Assembly (NCBI GenBank): GCA_944380775.1
Contig: CALWIP010000032.1
Span: forward strand, 1-64,000
From: an uncultured Clostridia bacterium
GTDB lineage: Bacteria > Bacillota > Clostridia > Oscillospirales > Acutalibacteraceae
Direction: 5' to 3'
DNA length: 64,000 nt
Positions within the stretch are counted from its first letter, which is position 1; the number at the start of each line of letters is the position of its first letter. Below are positions 16,612-24,763 of this stretch, piece after piece. The notes under the pieces were generated by a model, which ran no database searches, was not told the origin of the DNA, and saw only the letters and a list, made by a program, of their open reading frames with translations. Both the position numbers and the translations under genes were made by a program.

Positions 16612-17667
16612 TCACCCCTTCCATAAATTATTGGCAATTAAGAGCTTTTCCGTCTCTTTGGCGGGCAGCTTATAGCGCACGCCTTCAATGATGGTTGTCA
16701 GGTCCTGCAATTCATACTGCAAAATAAAGACATACGCCAGCATGACGACGGACGGCGACGTGGCGAAGTGGATGTCGTGCTGGCACTCCTGCATGGCGAA
16801 AACCGCGGGCGCCTCGTCGGGATAGTCGTACTCCGTGGCGAGAAAACGCCGCCCGGACGGGATGGTCCGCAGGATGCGGCGGGCTTCCTCCCGGTTCTCA
16901 GCGCTCATCAGCTCCTCTAGCTTCGCGCGGCGGACGCTGCCGAACGGCAGCAGCGCGCTGCGCGTGACGTCCGCGCCCTCACGGTAGCGGTGCCGCATCC
17001 GGAAAATGCGCACATAATTCGTCATATCAATATAATAGCGGAAGAGACGCCGCAGCTGGGCGGCCGCCTGGCCGCCGGAGTAGCGGTCGATGTCGGAGAA
17101 AACCGTCCGGTACAGTTGGGTGTAAAGGGCGTTTTCTATGCCGGTGTAATTCACCGGGACGCCCGGGATGGGCCGGAACGGCTCAAGCAGGCGGCGGTAC
17201 GGCGTGTGGCTCAGCGCGTCGAGCAGGTCGTCAAAGCTGCGCACGCGGCTGAGCGCCGTGAGGTCGATGTGCGTGTGCTTGTTGAGGAACATCGGCATGG
17301 AGAAGAGGTATTCCTCCGGCGCGCCGGCCTGCAGCAGCACCAGGCTGTGCATCACCTGCTCAATCTCGCTGCGGGAGATGAGGTAGTCGGAAAAATGCTC
17401 CCCCACCGTCAGCTCATAGCGGCAGAGCGACGCCGCGTCCTCAAAGAATTTCTGCCGCAGGCGCATTTCCAGCTGGCCGCGGTGCACCTCCGACTCGTTG
17501 ATGCCCGCGAGCACCGCCGCGTAGTCGGTCTGGTTTTTCAGGTAGCGGGCCACTTCCGCCACCGAGGAACAGCCCAAAAGGTTGCGGTAATCCTGCCGCT
17601 TGAGGCGCCGGCCGTACATGGCGCGCGCCTTCGCGAGGATTACATTGGACGAAAGAGACGTGAGCAT
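16612..17667 (-). CDS. atpC: V-type ATPase subunit C (V0 rotor cap)
   Basis: 351 residues, all-helical, matching the V0 C/d subunit that links the central stalk to the K ring. Recognisable parts are the N-terminal NVILAKARAMYGRRL and the C-terminal VFILQYELQDLTTIIEGVRYKLP. The ATG is 4 bases after the preceding small subunit gene and shares a GGGAG site. In this operon it precedes subunit I, an order different from the Enterococcus ntp operon, where C follows E. Confidence 0.92.
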   Translation of the reverse strand: MLTSLSSNVILAKARAMYGRRLKRQDYRNLLGCSSVAEVARYLKNQTDYAAVLAGINESEVHRGQLEMRLRQKFFEDAASLCRYELTVGEHFSDYLISRSEIEQVMHSLVLLQAGAPEEYLFSMPMFLNKHTHIDLTALSRVRSFDDLLDALSHTPYRRLLEPFRPIPGVPVNYTGIENALYTQLYRTVFSDIDRYSGGQAAAQLRRLFRYYIDMTNYVRIFRMRHRYREGADVTRSALLPFGSVRRAKLEELMSAENREEARRILRTIPSGRRFLATEYDYPDEAPAVFAMQECQHDIHFATSPSVVMLAYVFILQYELQDLTTIIEGVRYKLPAKETEKLLIANNLWKG

Positions 17668-17671
17668 CTGA

Positions 17672-17983
17672 TCACGCTCCCAACACGCGCGCGACGATCT
17701 CTTGCACCCACCGGTCCCCCATCATCTGGTAACGCTCGTCCAGCGCGCGGGAGACCTCTTCATAATGCCGGCTTGCACGCTCCCACGCTTTCTCAGCGGC
17801 CGCGCGCTCCTGCGGCTCGTTGAGCGCGATGCGCCTCCTCGCCTTGGCCAGATATTCGGTGCGGATCTCTTCCCGGCGTCTGGCGATCTCCTTCTCGGAG
17901 TGGACCTTTTCCTGCTGCGCGGCGTCCGTAATCTCCCTGGCTTTACGGTCCATTTCTACAATTTGTTGGATCATATCCTGCAT
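17672..17983 (-). CDS. V-type ATPase subunit G/H-like peripheral stalk protein
   Basis: 103 residues, first gene of the V-ATPase operon. Residues 8-75 form a charged helix (MDRKAREITDAAQQEKVHSE, then EIARRREEIRTEYLAKARRR), as expected for the stator filament partner of subunit E. Sequence similarity to named G/H subunits is weak because such helices diverge quickly, so the call rests on position, size and coiled-coil character. The start at ATG 17983 follows a strong AAGGAGGT; an alternative start at 18037 has no ribosome site. Confidence 0.72.
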   Translation of the reverse strand: MQDMIQQIVEMDRKAREITDAAQQEKVHSEKEIARRREEIRTEYLAKARRRIALNEPQERAAAEKAWERASRHYEEVSRALDERYQMMGDRWVQEIVARVLGA

Positions 17984-18087
17984 CCCGACCGTACCTCCTT
18001 TATCCTGCGCGGAGGGTTCCCCCTCCTTCTTGATCAAACGTGAAAAAACGAAGGGCAGCGCAGGCCCTCCGGGTAAAAATCGTAGAT

Positions 18088-18130
18088 ATTATAATCCCCC
18101 GTTCCTGAAATTTCAATGTGTGAAATGTCA
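18088..18130 (-). promoter_or_regulatory. V-ATPase operon promoter with overlapping tandem palindromes
   Basis: Minus-strand -35 TTGAAA (18111-18116) and perfect -10 TATAAT (18088-18093), 17 bp apart, about 105 bases upstream of the first operon gene. TGAAATTTCA (18106-18115) overlaps the -35 and is repeated imperfectly as TGAAATGTCA at 18121-18130, exactly 15 bp away. This arrangement could bind a regulator. Confidence 0.8.
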
Positions 18131-18141
18131 GAAATGGGGGG

Positions 18142-18191
18142 CGGTTTTGCAGGAAGATTTGGGGAATTAGGAAGATTTTCCTGCAAAACCG
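18142..18191. repeat. Perfect 14-bp inverted repeat between UPF0210 gene and V-ATPase promoter
   Basis: CGGTTTTGCAGGAA (18142-18155) and its exact complement TTCCTGCAAAACCG (18178-18191) flank a 22-base loop. It begins 11 bases past the stop of the UPF0210 gene, so it may end that transcript, although no T tract follows on the minus strand. Confidence 0.7.
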
Positions 18192-18202
18192 TCAATCCCT
18201 CG

Positions 18203-19558
18203 TTAATTTTTCAGGCTTTGCAGCGGGGCCGGGATCCTGCCGCCGCGGCCGATGAACCGCGCCGGGGACGAGCGGTTCACCTGCATGACCGGGCCGCTCC
18301 CGAGCAGGCCGCCAAAATTCAGTTCCTCGCCGGGTTGCTTGCCGATGGCGGGGATGAGCCGCACGGCGGTGGTCTTGCTGTTCACCATGCCGATGGCGGC
18401 TTCATCCGCAATAATGGCGGAAATGACCTCCTCCGGCGTGTCGCCGGGGATGACGATCATGTCCAAACCGACGGAGCAGACCGCCGTCATGGCCTCCAGC
18501 TTGGTGAGGGTGAGCACGCCGCTGCGCGCCGCGTGGATCATCCCGGCGTCTTCCGTAACGGGGATGAACGCGCCGGAGAGGCCCCCCACCTGCGAAGACG
18601 CCATGACGCCGCCCTTCTTCACCGCGTCGTTGAGCAGCGCCAGCGCCGCCGTGGTGCCGTGCGCGCCGCAACACTCCAAGCCCATCTCTTCGAGGATGTG
18701 CGCCACCGAATCGCCCACCGCGGGCGTCGGCGCCAGCGAAAGGTCGACAATGCCGAACGGCGCGCCCAGCCGGCGGGAGGCCTCCTGCGCGACGAGCTGC
18801 CCCATGCGCGTAATCTTGAACGCAGTGCGCTTGACCAGCTCCGCCACCTCGGAGATGCTGCAATCCCCCGCCTTTGCCAGCGCCGCGCGAACCACGCCCG
18901 GGCCGGAAACGCCCACGTTGATGACGCAATCCGGCTCGCCCGGGCCGTGGAACGCGCCAGCCATGAACGGGTTGTCCTCCGGGGCGTTGCAGAACACCAC
19001 CAGCTTTGCCGCGCCAATGCAGTCGCGGTCCGCGGTGCGCTCCGCCGCCAGACGGATGGCGCGGCCCATTTTCGCCACGGCGTCCATGTTGATGCCGGCT
19101 TTGGTTGTGCCGATGTTCACCGAAGAGCAGACCCGCTCGGTGCGGCTGAGCGCCTCCGGGATGCTCTCGATGAGCCGCAGGTCCCCAGGCCCAAATCCCT
19201 TGTGCACCAGGGCGGAATAGCCGCCAATGAAATTGACGCCCGTGCTCTCTGCCGCGCGGTCGAGCGCGAGCGCATAGCGGACCGGGTCCCCGCCGGACGC
19301 CGCGGCCACCATCGCCACCGGCGTGACGGAAATGCGCTTATTGATGATCGGGATCCCATACTCCTTGCTGATGTCCTCGCCTGTTTTGACCAATTCCCCC
19401 GCGCAGCGGCAGATCTTGTCGTAAATCTTGCCGCAGGCGCGGCCGGCGTCGGAATCCGCGCAGTCCAGAAGGGAAATCCCCATCGTAATGGTGCGCACAT
19501 CCAGATTTTCCTGGTCGATCATCTGGATGGTTTCCAAAATATCATGCGTATTGATCAT
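18203..19558 (-). CDS. UPF0210 / DUF711 (PFL-like) family protein
   Basis: 451 residues, the usual full length of UPF0210. The family has a fold related to pyruvate formate-lyase and anaerobic ribonucleotide reductase barrels but lacks a demonstrated glycyl radical function. Diagnostic stretches are [20 protein letters not shown] near the start, [11 protein letters not shown], and the C-terminal [15 protein letters not shown], whose glycine context is reminiscent of, but not identical to, a radical loop. It starts 21 bases after the ACT-domain gene and the two are almost always found together. The biochemical role is unknown. Confidence 0.93.
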   Translation of the reverse strand: MINTHDILETIQMIDQENLDVRTITMGISLLDCADSDAGRACGKIYDKICRCAGELVKTGEDISKEYGIPIINKRISVTPVAMVAAASGGDPVRYALALDRAAESTGVNFIGGYSALVHKGFGPGDLRLIESIPEALSRTERVCSSVNIGTTKAGINMDAVAKMGRAIRLAAERTADRDCIGAAKLVVFCNAPEDNPFMAGAFHGPGEPDCVINVGVSGPGVVRAALAKAGDCSISEVAELVKRTAFKITRMGQLVAQEASRRLGAPFGIVDLSLAPTPAVGDSVAHILEEMGLECCGAHGTTAALALLNDAVKKGGVMASSQVGGLSGAFIPVTEDAGMIHAARSGVLTLTKLEAMTAVCSVGLDMIVIPGDTPEEVISAIIADEAAIGMVNSKTTAVRLIPAIGKQPGEELNFGGLLGSGPVMQVNRSSPARFIGRGGRIPAPLQSLKN

Positions 19559-19579
19559 CGCTTACGCCCCTCCCTTTCC

Positions 19580-19849
19580 TTATACGCGGTGCATGGAGTG
19601 GAAAATCTCCTCGTGCATGGCGTGGACGGTGAGGCCCATCTCTTTGCCCAGCGCGGAAAGCCGGTCGGAAAGCTGGTCGAACGGGATGGTCGACTGCGAA
19701 ATATCCACCAGCATGATCATCGCGAACAGATCTTGCAGGATTGACTGGGTCACCTCCAGCACGTTCACGCCGTTTTCGGCGCAGACCCCCGACACCTTCG
19801 CCAGAATCCCGACCATATCTTTCCCGATGACTGTAATGACAGCACGCAT
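19580..19849 (-). CDS. UPF0237 ACT-domain protein
   Basis: 89 residues forming a single ACT domain: AVITVIGKDMVGILAKVSGV, then NVLEVTQSILQDLFAMIMLV. ACT domains bind small ligands such as amino acids. The pairing with UPF0210 suggests it senses the ligand that controls or feeds that protein. The start is ATG 19849, 8 bases after AGGAGG; an earlier GTG is too close to the ribosome site. First gene of a two-gene operon. Confidence 0.92.
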   Translation of the reverse strand: MRAVITVIGKDMVGILAKVSGVCAENGVNVLEVTQSILQDLFAMIMLVDISQSTIPFDQLSDRLSALGKEMGLTVHAMHEEIFHSMHRV

Positions 19850-19909
19850 TTGCGGCACCTCCTACGGGTTTTTGGTAAAATTTCTGCCGTCCCGGCAGCC
19901 CACCCTTTG

Positions 19910-19938
19910 ATTATGAACGCCGCTGCGCGTTCTGTCAA
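19910..19938 (-). promoter_or_regulatory. Promoter of the UPF0237-UPF0210 operon
   Basis: Minus-strand TTGACA (19933-19938) and CATAAT (19910-19915) with 17-bp spacing, about 60 bases before the ATG at 19849. Confidence 0.75.
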
Positions 19939-20042
19939 GCGCCCTTTGGGGAGAACCTTCCCCTTTTTTTGACGAAATGGGTAAATCCGGCGCTGGGAAA
20001 CGGGAAGAATTTGAGCGGAAAGCGGAAAAATAGGGCCGGTGG

Positions 20043-20072
20043 CTGTCATTTTTCCCTGGGATGTGCTACACT
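20043..20072 (+). promoter_or_regulatory. Possible promoter for the PHP phosphatase gene
   Basis: An extended -10 (TGCTACACT, -10 hexamer at 20067-20072) with a weak -35 CTGTCA (20043-20048) at 18-bp spacing. The predicted start of transcription near 20079 supports translation from ATG 20141 rather than from the TTG at 20081. Confidence 0.4.
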
Positions 20073-20140
20073 AGGGGGGATTGATAAAAGAAATCGCCGG
20101 ATCCCGGCTGCAACGCTACGGATGGGAGGCTTTGCCCGCC

Positions 20141-20953
20141 ATGAGATACCGCTACATTTCAGACTGCCACCTGCACAGCGGGTTTTCCCCCGACGGGGGA
20201 GACTCGATGGCCATGCTGTGTGAACGGGCCGCCGCGCTGGGCCTGCACGCGGTGGCCATCACAGACCACTGCGAGTGCAACGAATACGACTCCGCCGGGT
20301 ACCGTGAATCTGCCCGCGCTTCCTATTTGGAAAGCAAGCGCGCGTGCGTACAGTTTCAAGGCCGCCTGCAGGTGTACGCCGGCATCGAGCTTGGCCAGGC
20401 GACCCAGAACCTGGCCGCCGCCCAGGATATCCTCGACGCCTGCGACTTCGACTTCGTGCTCGCCTCGCTGCACAACCTCGCCGGCCGCCCGGATTTTTGG
20501 GAACTGGACTACCGGGACGAGGACCCCCAAGCGCTGCTTGAGCAGTATTTCGACCAGGTGCAGGAACTGGTGGAGTGGGGCAATTTCGACTCCCTCGCAC
20601 ATTTGACCTATCCGCTGCGCTACATGGTAGGCGAGCACCGGTTAGACCTCTCGTTTGAAAGCCTGTACGGCCGCATTGACACCATCTTGCGCACGCTTGT
20701 GATGCAGGACAAAGCGCTGGAGGTCAACACCTCCGGCCTGCGGCAGAAATACGGGCGCACCATGCCCACCCTGAAGGTGCTGCGCCGCTTCCGCGAGCTG
20801 GGCGGCCGTTTTGTCACGCTCGGCTCAGACGCGCACCGCTGGGCGGACGTCGGCGCGGGCATTGAGTCCGGCCTTTCGCTGCTGCGGGAGGCGGGCTTCC
20901 ATACCTTTACCATTTTTGTCAAGCGTGAACCCAAGCAATTCCCCATTGAATAA
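20141..20953 (+). CDS. PHP-domain phosphatase, histidinol-phosphatase HisJ-like
   Basis: 270 residues. Metal-binding PHP motifs are visible in order: SDCHLHSGFSPDG near residue 10, AITDHCE near 40, GIELGQ near 83, SLHN near 112, EVNTSG near 198 and GSDAHR near 235. This matches the HisJ/YtvP type of histidinol-phosphate phosphatase, which carries out the eighth step of histidine synthesis. No other his genes are nearby, so it may be a phosphoesterase of different specificity. The start is set at ATG 20141, just before the first motif, because homologues begin there and a longer TTG start would lie at the promoter. Confidence 0.82.
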   Translation: MRYRYISDCHLHSGFSPDGGDSMAMLCERAAALGLHAVAITDHCECNEYDSAGYRESARASYLESKRACVQFQGRLQVYAGIELGQATQNLAAAQDILDACDFDFVLASLHNLAGRPDFWELDYRDEDPQALLEQYFDQVQELVEWGNFDSLAHLTYPLRYMVGEHRLDLSFESLYGRIDTILRTLVMQDKALEVNTSGLRQKYGRTMPTLKVLRRFRELGGRFVTLGSDAHRWADVGAGIESGLSLLREAGFHTFTIFVKREPKQFPIE

Positions 20954-21015
20954 CCGCCCTGCGGGGAGGATGTTGCAAAGGCCGCCGGACGGCGGAGAAA
21001 AGGAGGAAATGGACG

Positions 21016-21504
21016 ATGGACCAGCTTTTAGAATTGTTGAGCGAAAACGCCCGGTTGAGCACGGAGGAGCTCGCCGTCATGCTGAACGCCGCGCCGGAAG
21101 ACGTGGCGCGCCGGATTGCGGACTATGAGAAGAAGGGGGTCATCCGCGGCTACCGCGCGTTGATCGACTGGGATAAGGTCGACCAGAACTACGCCCAGGC
21201 GCTCATCGAATTGAAAGTCATCCCGAAGCGCGACCGCGGGTTTGACGAGATTGCCGGCCGCCTGATGGAATTCCCCGAGGTGGACAGCGTCTACCTGATG
21301 TCCGGCGGGTACGACCTCGCCGTCATCGTCAAAGGCCGCAGCATGCAGGAGATTGCCCTTTTCGTGGCGCGCCGCCTCTCCCCGCTGGAGTCGGTGCAGT
21401 CCACCGCGACCCATTTCTTCCTCACCCGCTACAAAGAGGGCGGCGTCGTGATGAATGCAGAGGAGGAAAAGGAGGACGAGAGGAGGAGCGTTTTCTGTGA
21501 TTGA
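21016..21504 (+). CDS. Lrp/AsnC-family transcriptional regulator
   Basis: 162 residues: N-terminal helix-turn-helix (LSENARLSTEELAVMLN, VARRIADYEKKGVIRGY) and a C-terminal RAM ligand domain (FPEVDSVYLMSGGYDLAVIV). Proteins of this type bind amino acids and control amino acid metabolism genes. It begins behind AAAAGGAGG and its 3' end overlaps the GTG of the aminotransferase by 8 bases, so the regulator and enzyme are co-transcribed and probably functionally linked. A short acidic tail (EEEKEDERR) contains the ribosome site of the next gene. Confidence 0.92.
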   Translation: MDQLLELLSENARLSTEELAVMLNAAPEDVARRIADYEKKGVIRGYRALIDWDKVDQNYAQALIELKVIPKRDRGFDEIAGRLMEFPEVDSVYLMSGGYDLAVIVKGRSMQEIALFVARRLSPLESVQSTATHFFLTRYKEGGVVMNAEEEKEDERRSVFCD

Positions 21505-22675
21505 TTACGCGTCCCGCATGAACCGCGAGATTGTCGCCCTCAAGCCGTCGGGCATCCGCCGCTTTTTCGACATTGCGGCCGAGATGGACGACGTCATCTC
21601 GCTGAGCATCGGCGAGCCGGATTTCTCCACCCCGTGGCATGTCCGGTAGACCGGCATCCAGTCGCTGGAAAAAGGGCGCACCTGGTACTCGCCGAACCGC
21701 GGGTTTTTACAGCTGCGCGAGGAAATCTCGCGCTGGTTCCTGCGCCACTGCCATGTGGAATACGACCCGGCGGCGGAAATCCTGGTCACGGTGGGCGGCT
21801 CCGAGGCCATCGACCTGTGCATCCGCACGCTCATTGAACCCGGCGACGAGGTGCTCATCCCCGAGCCGAGCTTTGTGTGCTACGTCCCGCTCACCGAGGC
21901 GGCGCGCGGCGTGCCGGTCATCCTTGAGACCAAAGCGGAAGACGGCTTCCGCCTGACGCCGGAGCTTTTGGAAGAAAAAATCACGCCGAAAACCAAGCTG
22001 CTCATCCTCCCCTACCCGAACAACCCGACGGGGGCCGTCATGCGCCGCGAGCACCTGGAGGCCGTCGCCCGCGTGGTGGAAAAGCACGGCCTGTTTGTGC
22101 TTTCGGACGAGATTTACGGGGCGCTCACCTACGGCGGCGCGCCGCATGTCTCGTTTGCGGAGATTCCCGGCATGCGCGAGCGCTCGGTGATTGTAAACGG
22201 GTTTTCCAAGGCGTTTGCCATGACGGGCTGGCGGCTCGGCTACGCGCTCGGCCCGCGTGAAATCATTGCGCAGATGACCAAGCTGCACCAGTACGCCATC
22301 ATGAGCGCGCCGACCACCGCGCAGTACGCGGCAGTGGAGGCGCTGCAAAACGGCGACGAGGACATTGAGCATATGCGCGGGCAGTACGACCTGCGCCGCC
22401 GCCTCATCGTCGACAGCCTCAACGCGATGGGCCTGCCGTGCTTTGAGCCGGAGGGCGCGTTTTATGTGTTCCCGAGCATTCGCAGCACCGGCCTCTCTTC
22501 CGAGGAATTTTGCGAACAGCTGATCTATCACAAACGCGTGGCGGTCGTCCCCGGCGTGGCGTTCGGCGCCTGCGGGGAAGGTTTCGTCCGCGTGGCATAT
22601 TCGGATTCGCTTAAAAATATCAGCGAAGCGCTGCGCCGCATCAAAGAATTTTTGCAGGAGATCGAACCATCATGA
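21497..22675 (+). pseudogene. PLP-dependent aminotransferase (class I/II) interrupted by an in-frame TAG
   Basis: From GTG 21497 (after GAGGAGGAG) the frame encodes a complete fold-type I aminotransferase of about 390 residues, except for a TAG at 21647-21649 (codon 51). Homologues there read roughly TPWHVREAG; here the sequence is TPWHVR-stop-TGIQSLEKG, so a single G-to-T change of GAG would explain it. Downstream motifs are intact: YPNNPTGAVM, LSDEIYG, and VNGFSKAFAMTGWRLGY with the PLP-binding Lys. No other stops or frameshifts occur. It overlaps the Lrp gene upstream and the DUF362 gene (ATGA) downstream. Either recent inactivation, a strain polymorphism, a sequence error, or readthrough. 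Confidence 0.85.
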
Positions 22676-23802
22676 AAGAAGACGTCGCGCTGCTCGCTTG
22701 CGGCAGCTATGCGTTTGAAGAAGTGAAACAGGCGGTTGACGAGCAGTTCCGGCTTCTCTCGCTGGACGGCCTCCTCCACGACGGCATGGAGGTCCTCGTC
22801 AAGCCGAACCTCATCATGCGCTCCGCGCCCGAGGCGGCGGCGGTCACGCACCCCACCGTGGTTGCGGCGGTGGCCTGCTGGCTGCGGGAACACGGCGCAA
22901 ACGTAACCATTGCCGACAGCCCCGGCGGGGTTTACAACCCCACGGTGCTGCGCGCCATCTACCGCGGTACCGGCTACCAGGCGATGGCGGAGGAATACGG
23001 CTTCCTTTTGAACACCGACTGCTCCTACGAGGAAGTAAAAAACCCCGGCGGCACGCTCTGCCATGAATTCCCCATCATCGCGCCGGCGCTGCGCGCCGAA
23101 TTGATTGTCGACGTGGCGAAGCTGAAGACCCACTGCATGACCATGCTTTCCGGCACGGTGAAGAACATGTTCGGCGCGGTGCCGGGCCTGATGAAGCCGG
23201 AGCTGCACTGCCGCTTCCCGCAAAAACCGGAATTCTGCGAAATGCTGGTCGACCTTTGCAGCATGCTGCGCCCGTCCATCTGCGTGTTAGACGGCGTGAC
23301 CGCGATGGAGGGCAACGGCCCCACCGGCGGCCGCCCGCGGCATGTGGGCGTGCTGCTCGCCGGGCGCAACCCGTTTGCAGTGGACTGCGCCGGCGCGCGC
23401 CTCATCGGCATGGACCCCGCCTCCATCCCGCTGCTGGCGGCAGGCATGCGGCGCGGCCTCTGCCCGGGCGAGGGGGACATCCGCGTGCTCGGCGGCGATC
23501 CGGCGCGCTTTGCGGTCCCGGATTTCTTGCAGCCGGAGTCGAAGACCAGCGATTTCATCGACCGCCTGCCCCGCTTCCTGCGGCCGCTGGCGTCAAAAGT
23601 AACGACGCCCATCCCGAAAATCCGGGAAAGCGCCTGCGTCGGCTGCGGCCGCTGCGCGGAAAGCTGCCCGCAGCACACCATCACCATAGAGAACCATGTG
23701 GCAAAGATCCACTACCAGCATTGCATCCGCTGCTATTGCTGCCACGAGATGTGCCCCATGCAAGCCATCGACATCAAGCGGTTCTCCTTATTCCGCTTGT
23801 GA
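22672..23802 (+). CDS. DUF362 protein with C-terminal two-[4Fe-4S] ferredoxin domain
   Basis: 376 residues. Residues 1-300 are the DUF362 domain (VLVKPNLIMRSAPEAA, NVTIADSPGG, KLKTHCMTMLSGTVKNMFG). The last 65 residues carry two ferredoxin clusters: CVGCGRCAESCP and CIRCYCCHEMCP. DUF362 proteins are presumed iron-sulfur electron carriers or maturation factors in anaerobes, with unknown partners. Its ATG overlaps the aminotransferase stop by 4 bases, so the two are translationally coupled. Function not established. Confidence 0.9.
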   Translation: MKEDVALLACGSYAFEEVKQAVDEQFRLLSLDGLLHDGMEVLVKPNLIMRSAPEAAAVTHPTVVAAVACWLREHGANVTIADSPGGVYNPTVLRAIYRGTGYQAMAEEYGFLLNTDCSYEEVKNPGGTLCHEFPIIAPALRAELIVDVAKLKTHCMTMLSGTVKNMFGAVPGLMKPELHCRFPQKPEFCEMLVDLCSMLRPSICVLDGVTAMEGNGPTGGRPRHVGVLLAGRNPFAVDCAGARLIGMDPASIPLLAAGMRRGLCPGEGDIRVLGGDPARFAVPDFLQPESKTSDFIDRLPRFLRPLASKVTTPIPKIRESACVGCGRCAESCPQHTITIENHVAKIHYQHCIRCYCCHEMCPMQAIDIKRFSLFRL

Positions 23803-23814
23803 CGGGGGTGCGCC

Positions 23815-24693
23815 ATGCGTTCGCTGACCTGCCGCGGCTTCGCGAAGATCAACCTGACGCTCGACATCCTCGGGCGCCGGGAGGACGGGTACCATCTGTT
23901 GCAAATGGCGATGCAGTCCGTCTCCCTTTTTGACACGGTGCGCCTGACGCGCTCCGCCGCGCCCGGCGTCTCCCTTGTTTGCGCGGATCCCGCCGTCCCG
24001 CGCGACGGCAGTGACACGGCCAGCCGCGCCGCGCGCGCGTTTCTCTCTGCGGCCGGCCTGGCGGAGGGGGTCTGCGTCGAACTGGAAAAGGCCATCCCCT
24101 CCCAGGCGGGCCTGGGAGGCGCCAGCGCCGACGCAGCCGCCGTCCTGCACGGGATGAACGCGCTCTTTGGCGCGCGGCTTTCCCCGCAAACCCTTTTGCA
24201 CCTCGGCCTTTCCGTGGGCGCAGACGTGCCATTCTGCCTCACAGGAGGAACCCTCCTGGCGGAGGGCGTCGGCGAGCGTCTCTCCCCGCTGCCTGCGCCG
24301 CCGCCCTGCTGGGTTGTCCTTTGCAAGCCGGAAGCGGGCGTCAGCACCCGCGAGGCGTTCCGCTTGGCGGACGAGGGGCGGTCCGGCTACGCGCCGCACA
24401 CGCCGGGGATGCGCCGCGCACTGGAAACCGGGCGCCTGCCGGAGGTGGCCGCCGCCTTGGGAAACCATTTCGAGGCCCTGCTCCCGCTTCCGCCGGTGCA
24501 GGAGGCCAAGCGCCTGCTGCGGGAGGGCGGCGCAGAAAACGCCTGCATGACGGGCAGCGGCTCCGCCGTGTTCGGCCTTTTTGCGCAAGAGGAAACCGCC
24601 CGGCGCTGCGCGGAAGCGCTGGCCCCGCTGTTCCCTTTCACCGCGGTATGCGAACCCGCCGCGCAGGGCGTGGCGGTAGAAACCTCCTGCTGA
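23815..24693 (+). CDS. ispE: 4-(cytidine-5'-diphospho)-2-C-methyl-D-erythritol kinase
   Basis: 292 residues, GHMP kinase family. It phosphorylates CDP-methylerythritol in the non-mevalonate isoprenoid pathway. Visible motifs: CRGFAKINLTLDILGRREDGYH at the N-terminus (substrate binding; quoted in part, AKINLTLDILG), the ATP loop PSQAGLGGASADAAAVL (about residues 97-113) and the C-terminal MTGSGSAVFGLF. It lies 12 bases after DUF362 and about 70 bases before spoIIR, a common neighbour in Clostridia. Confidence 0.95.
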   Translation: MRSLTCRGFAKINLTLDILGRREDGYHLLQMAMQSVSLFDTVRLTRSAAPGVSLVCADPAVPRDGSDTASRAARAFLSAAGLAEGVCVELEKAIPSQAGLGGASADAAAVLHGMNALFGARLSPQTLLHLGLSVGADVPFCLTGGTLLAEGVGERLSPLPAPPPCWVVLCKPEAGVSTREAFRLADEGRSGYAPHTPGMRRALETGRLPEVAAALGNHFEALLPLPPVQEAKRLLREGGAENACMTGSGSAVFGLFAQEETARRCAEALAPLFPFTAVCEPAAQGVAVETSC

Positions 24694-24763
24694 CCGGTCT
24701 CGGAATAAAACAGGAAAAATCTGCCCATCCTTTCTTTGCATCTTGAAAGGAAGGGCGATTTTT

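Noticed and set aside
20081..20140. Longer N-terminus for the PHP phosphatase from TTG 20081
   Set aside because: The start coincides with the predicted transcription start and adds 20 residues not expected before the first PHP motif.
21497..22675. Pyrrolysine or other recoding at the amber codon in the aminotransferase
   Set aside because: The expected residue is Glu in the family and no downstream recoding element or suppressor gene is visible; mutation or error is simpler.
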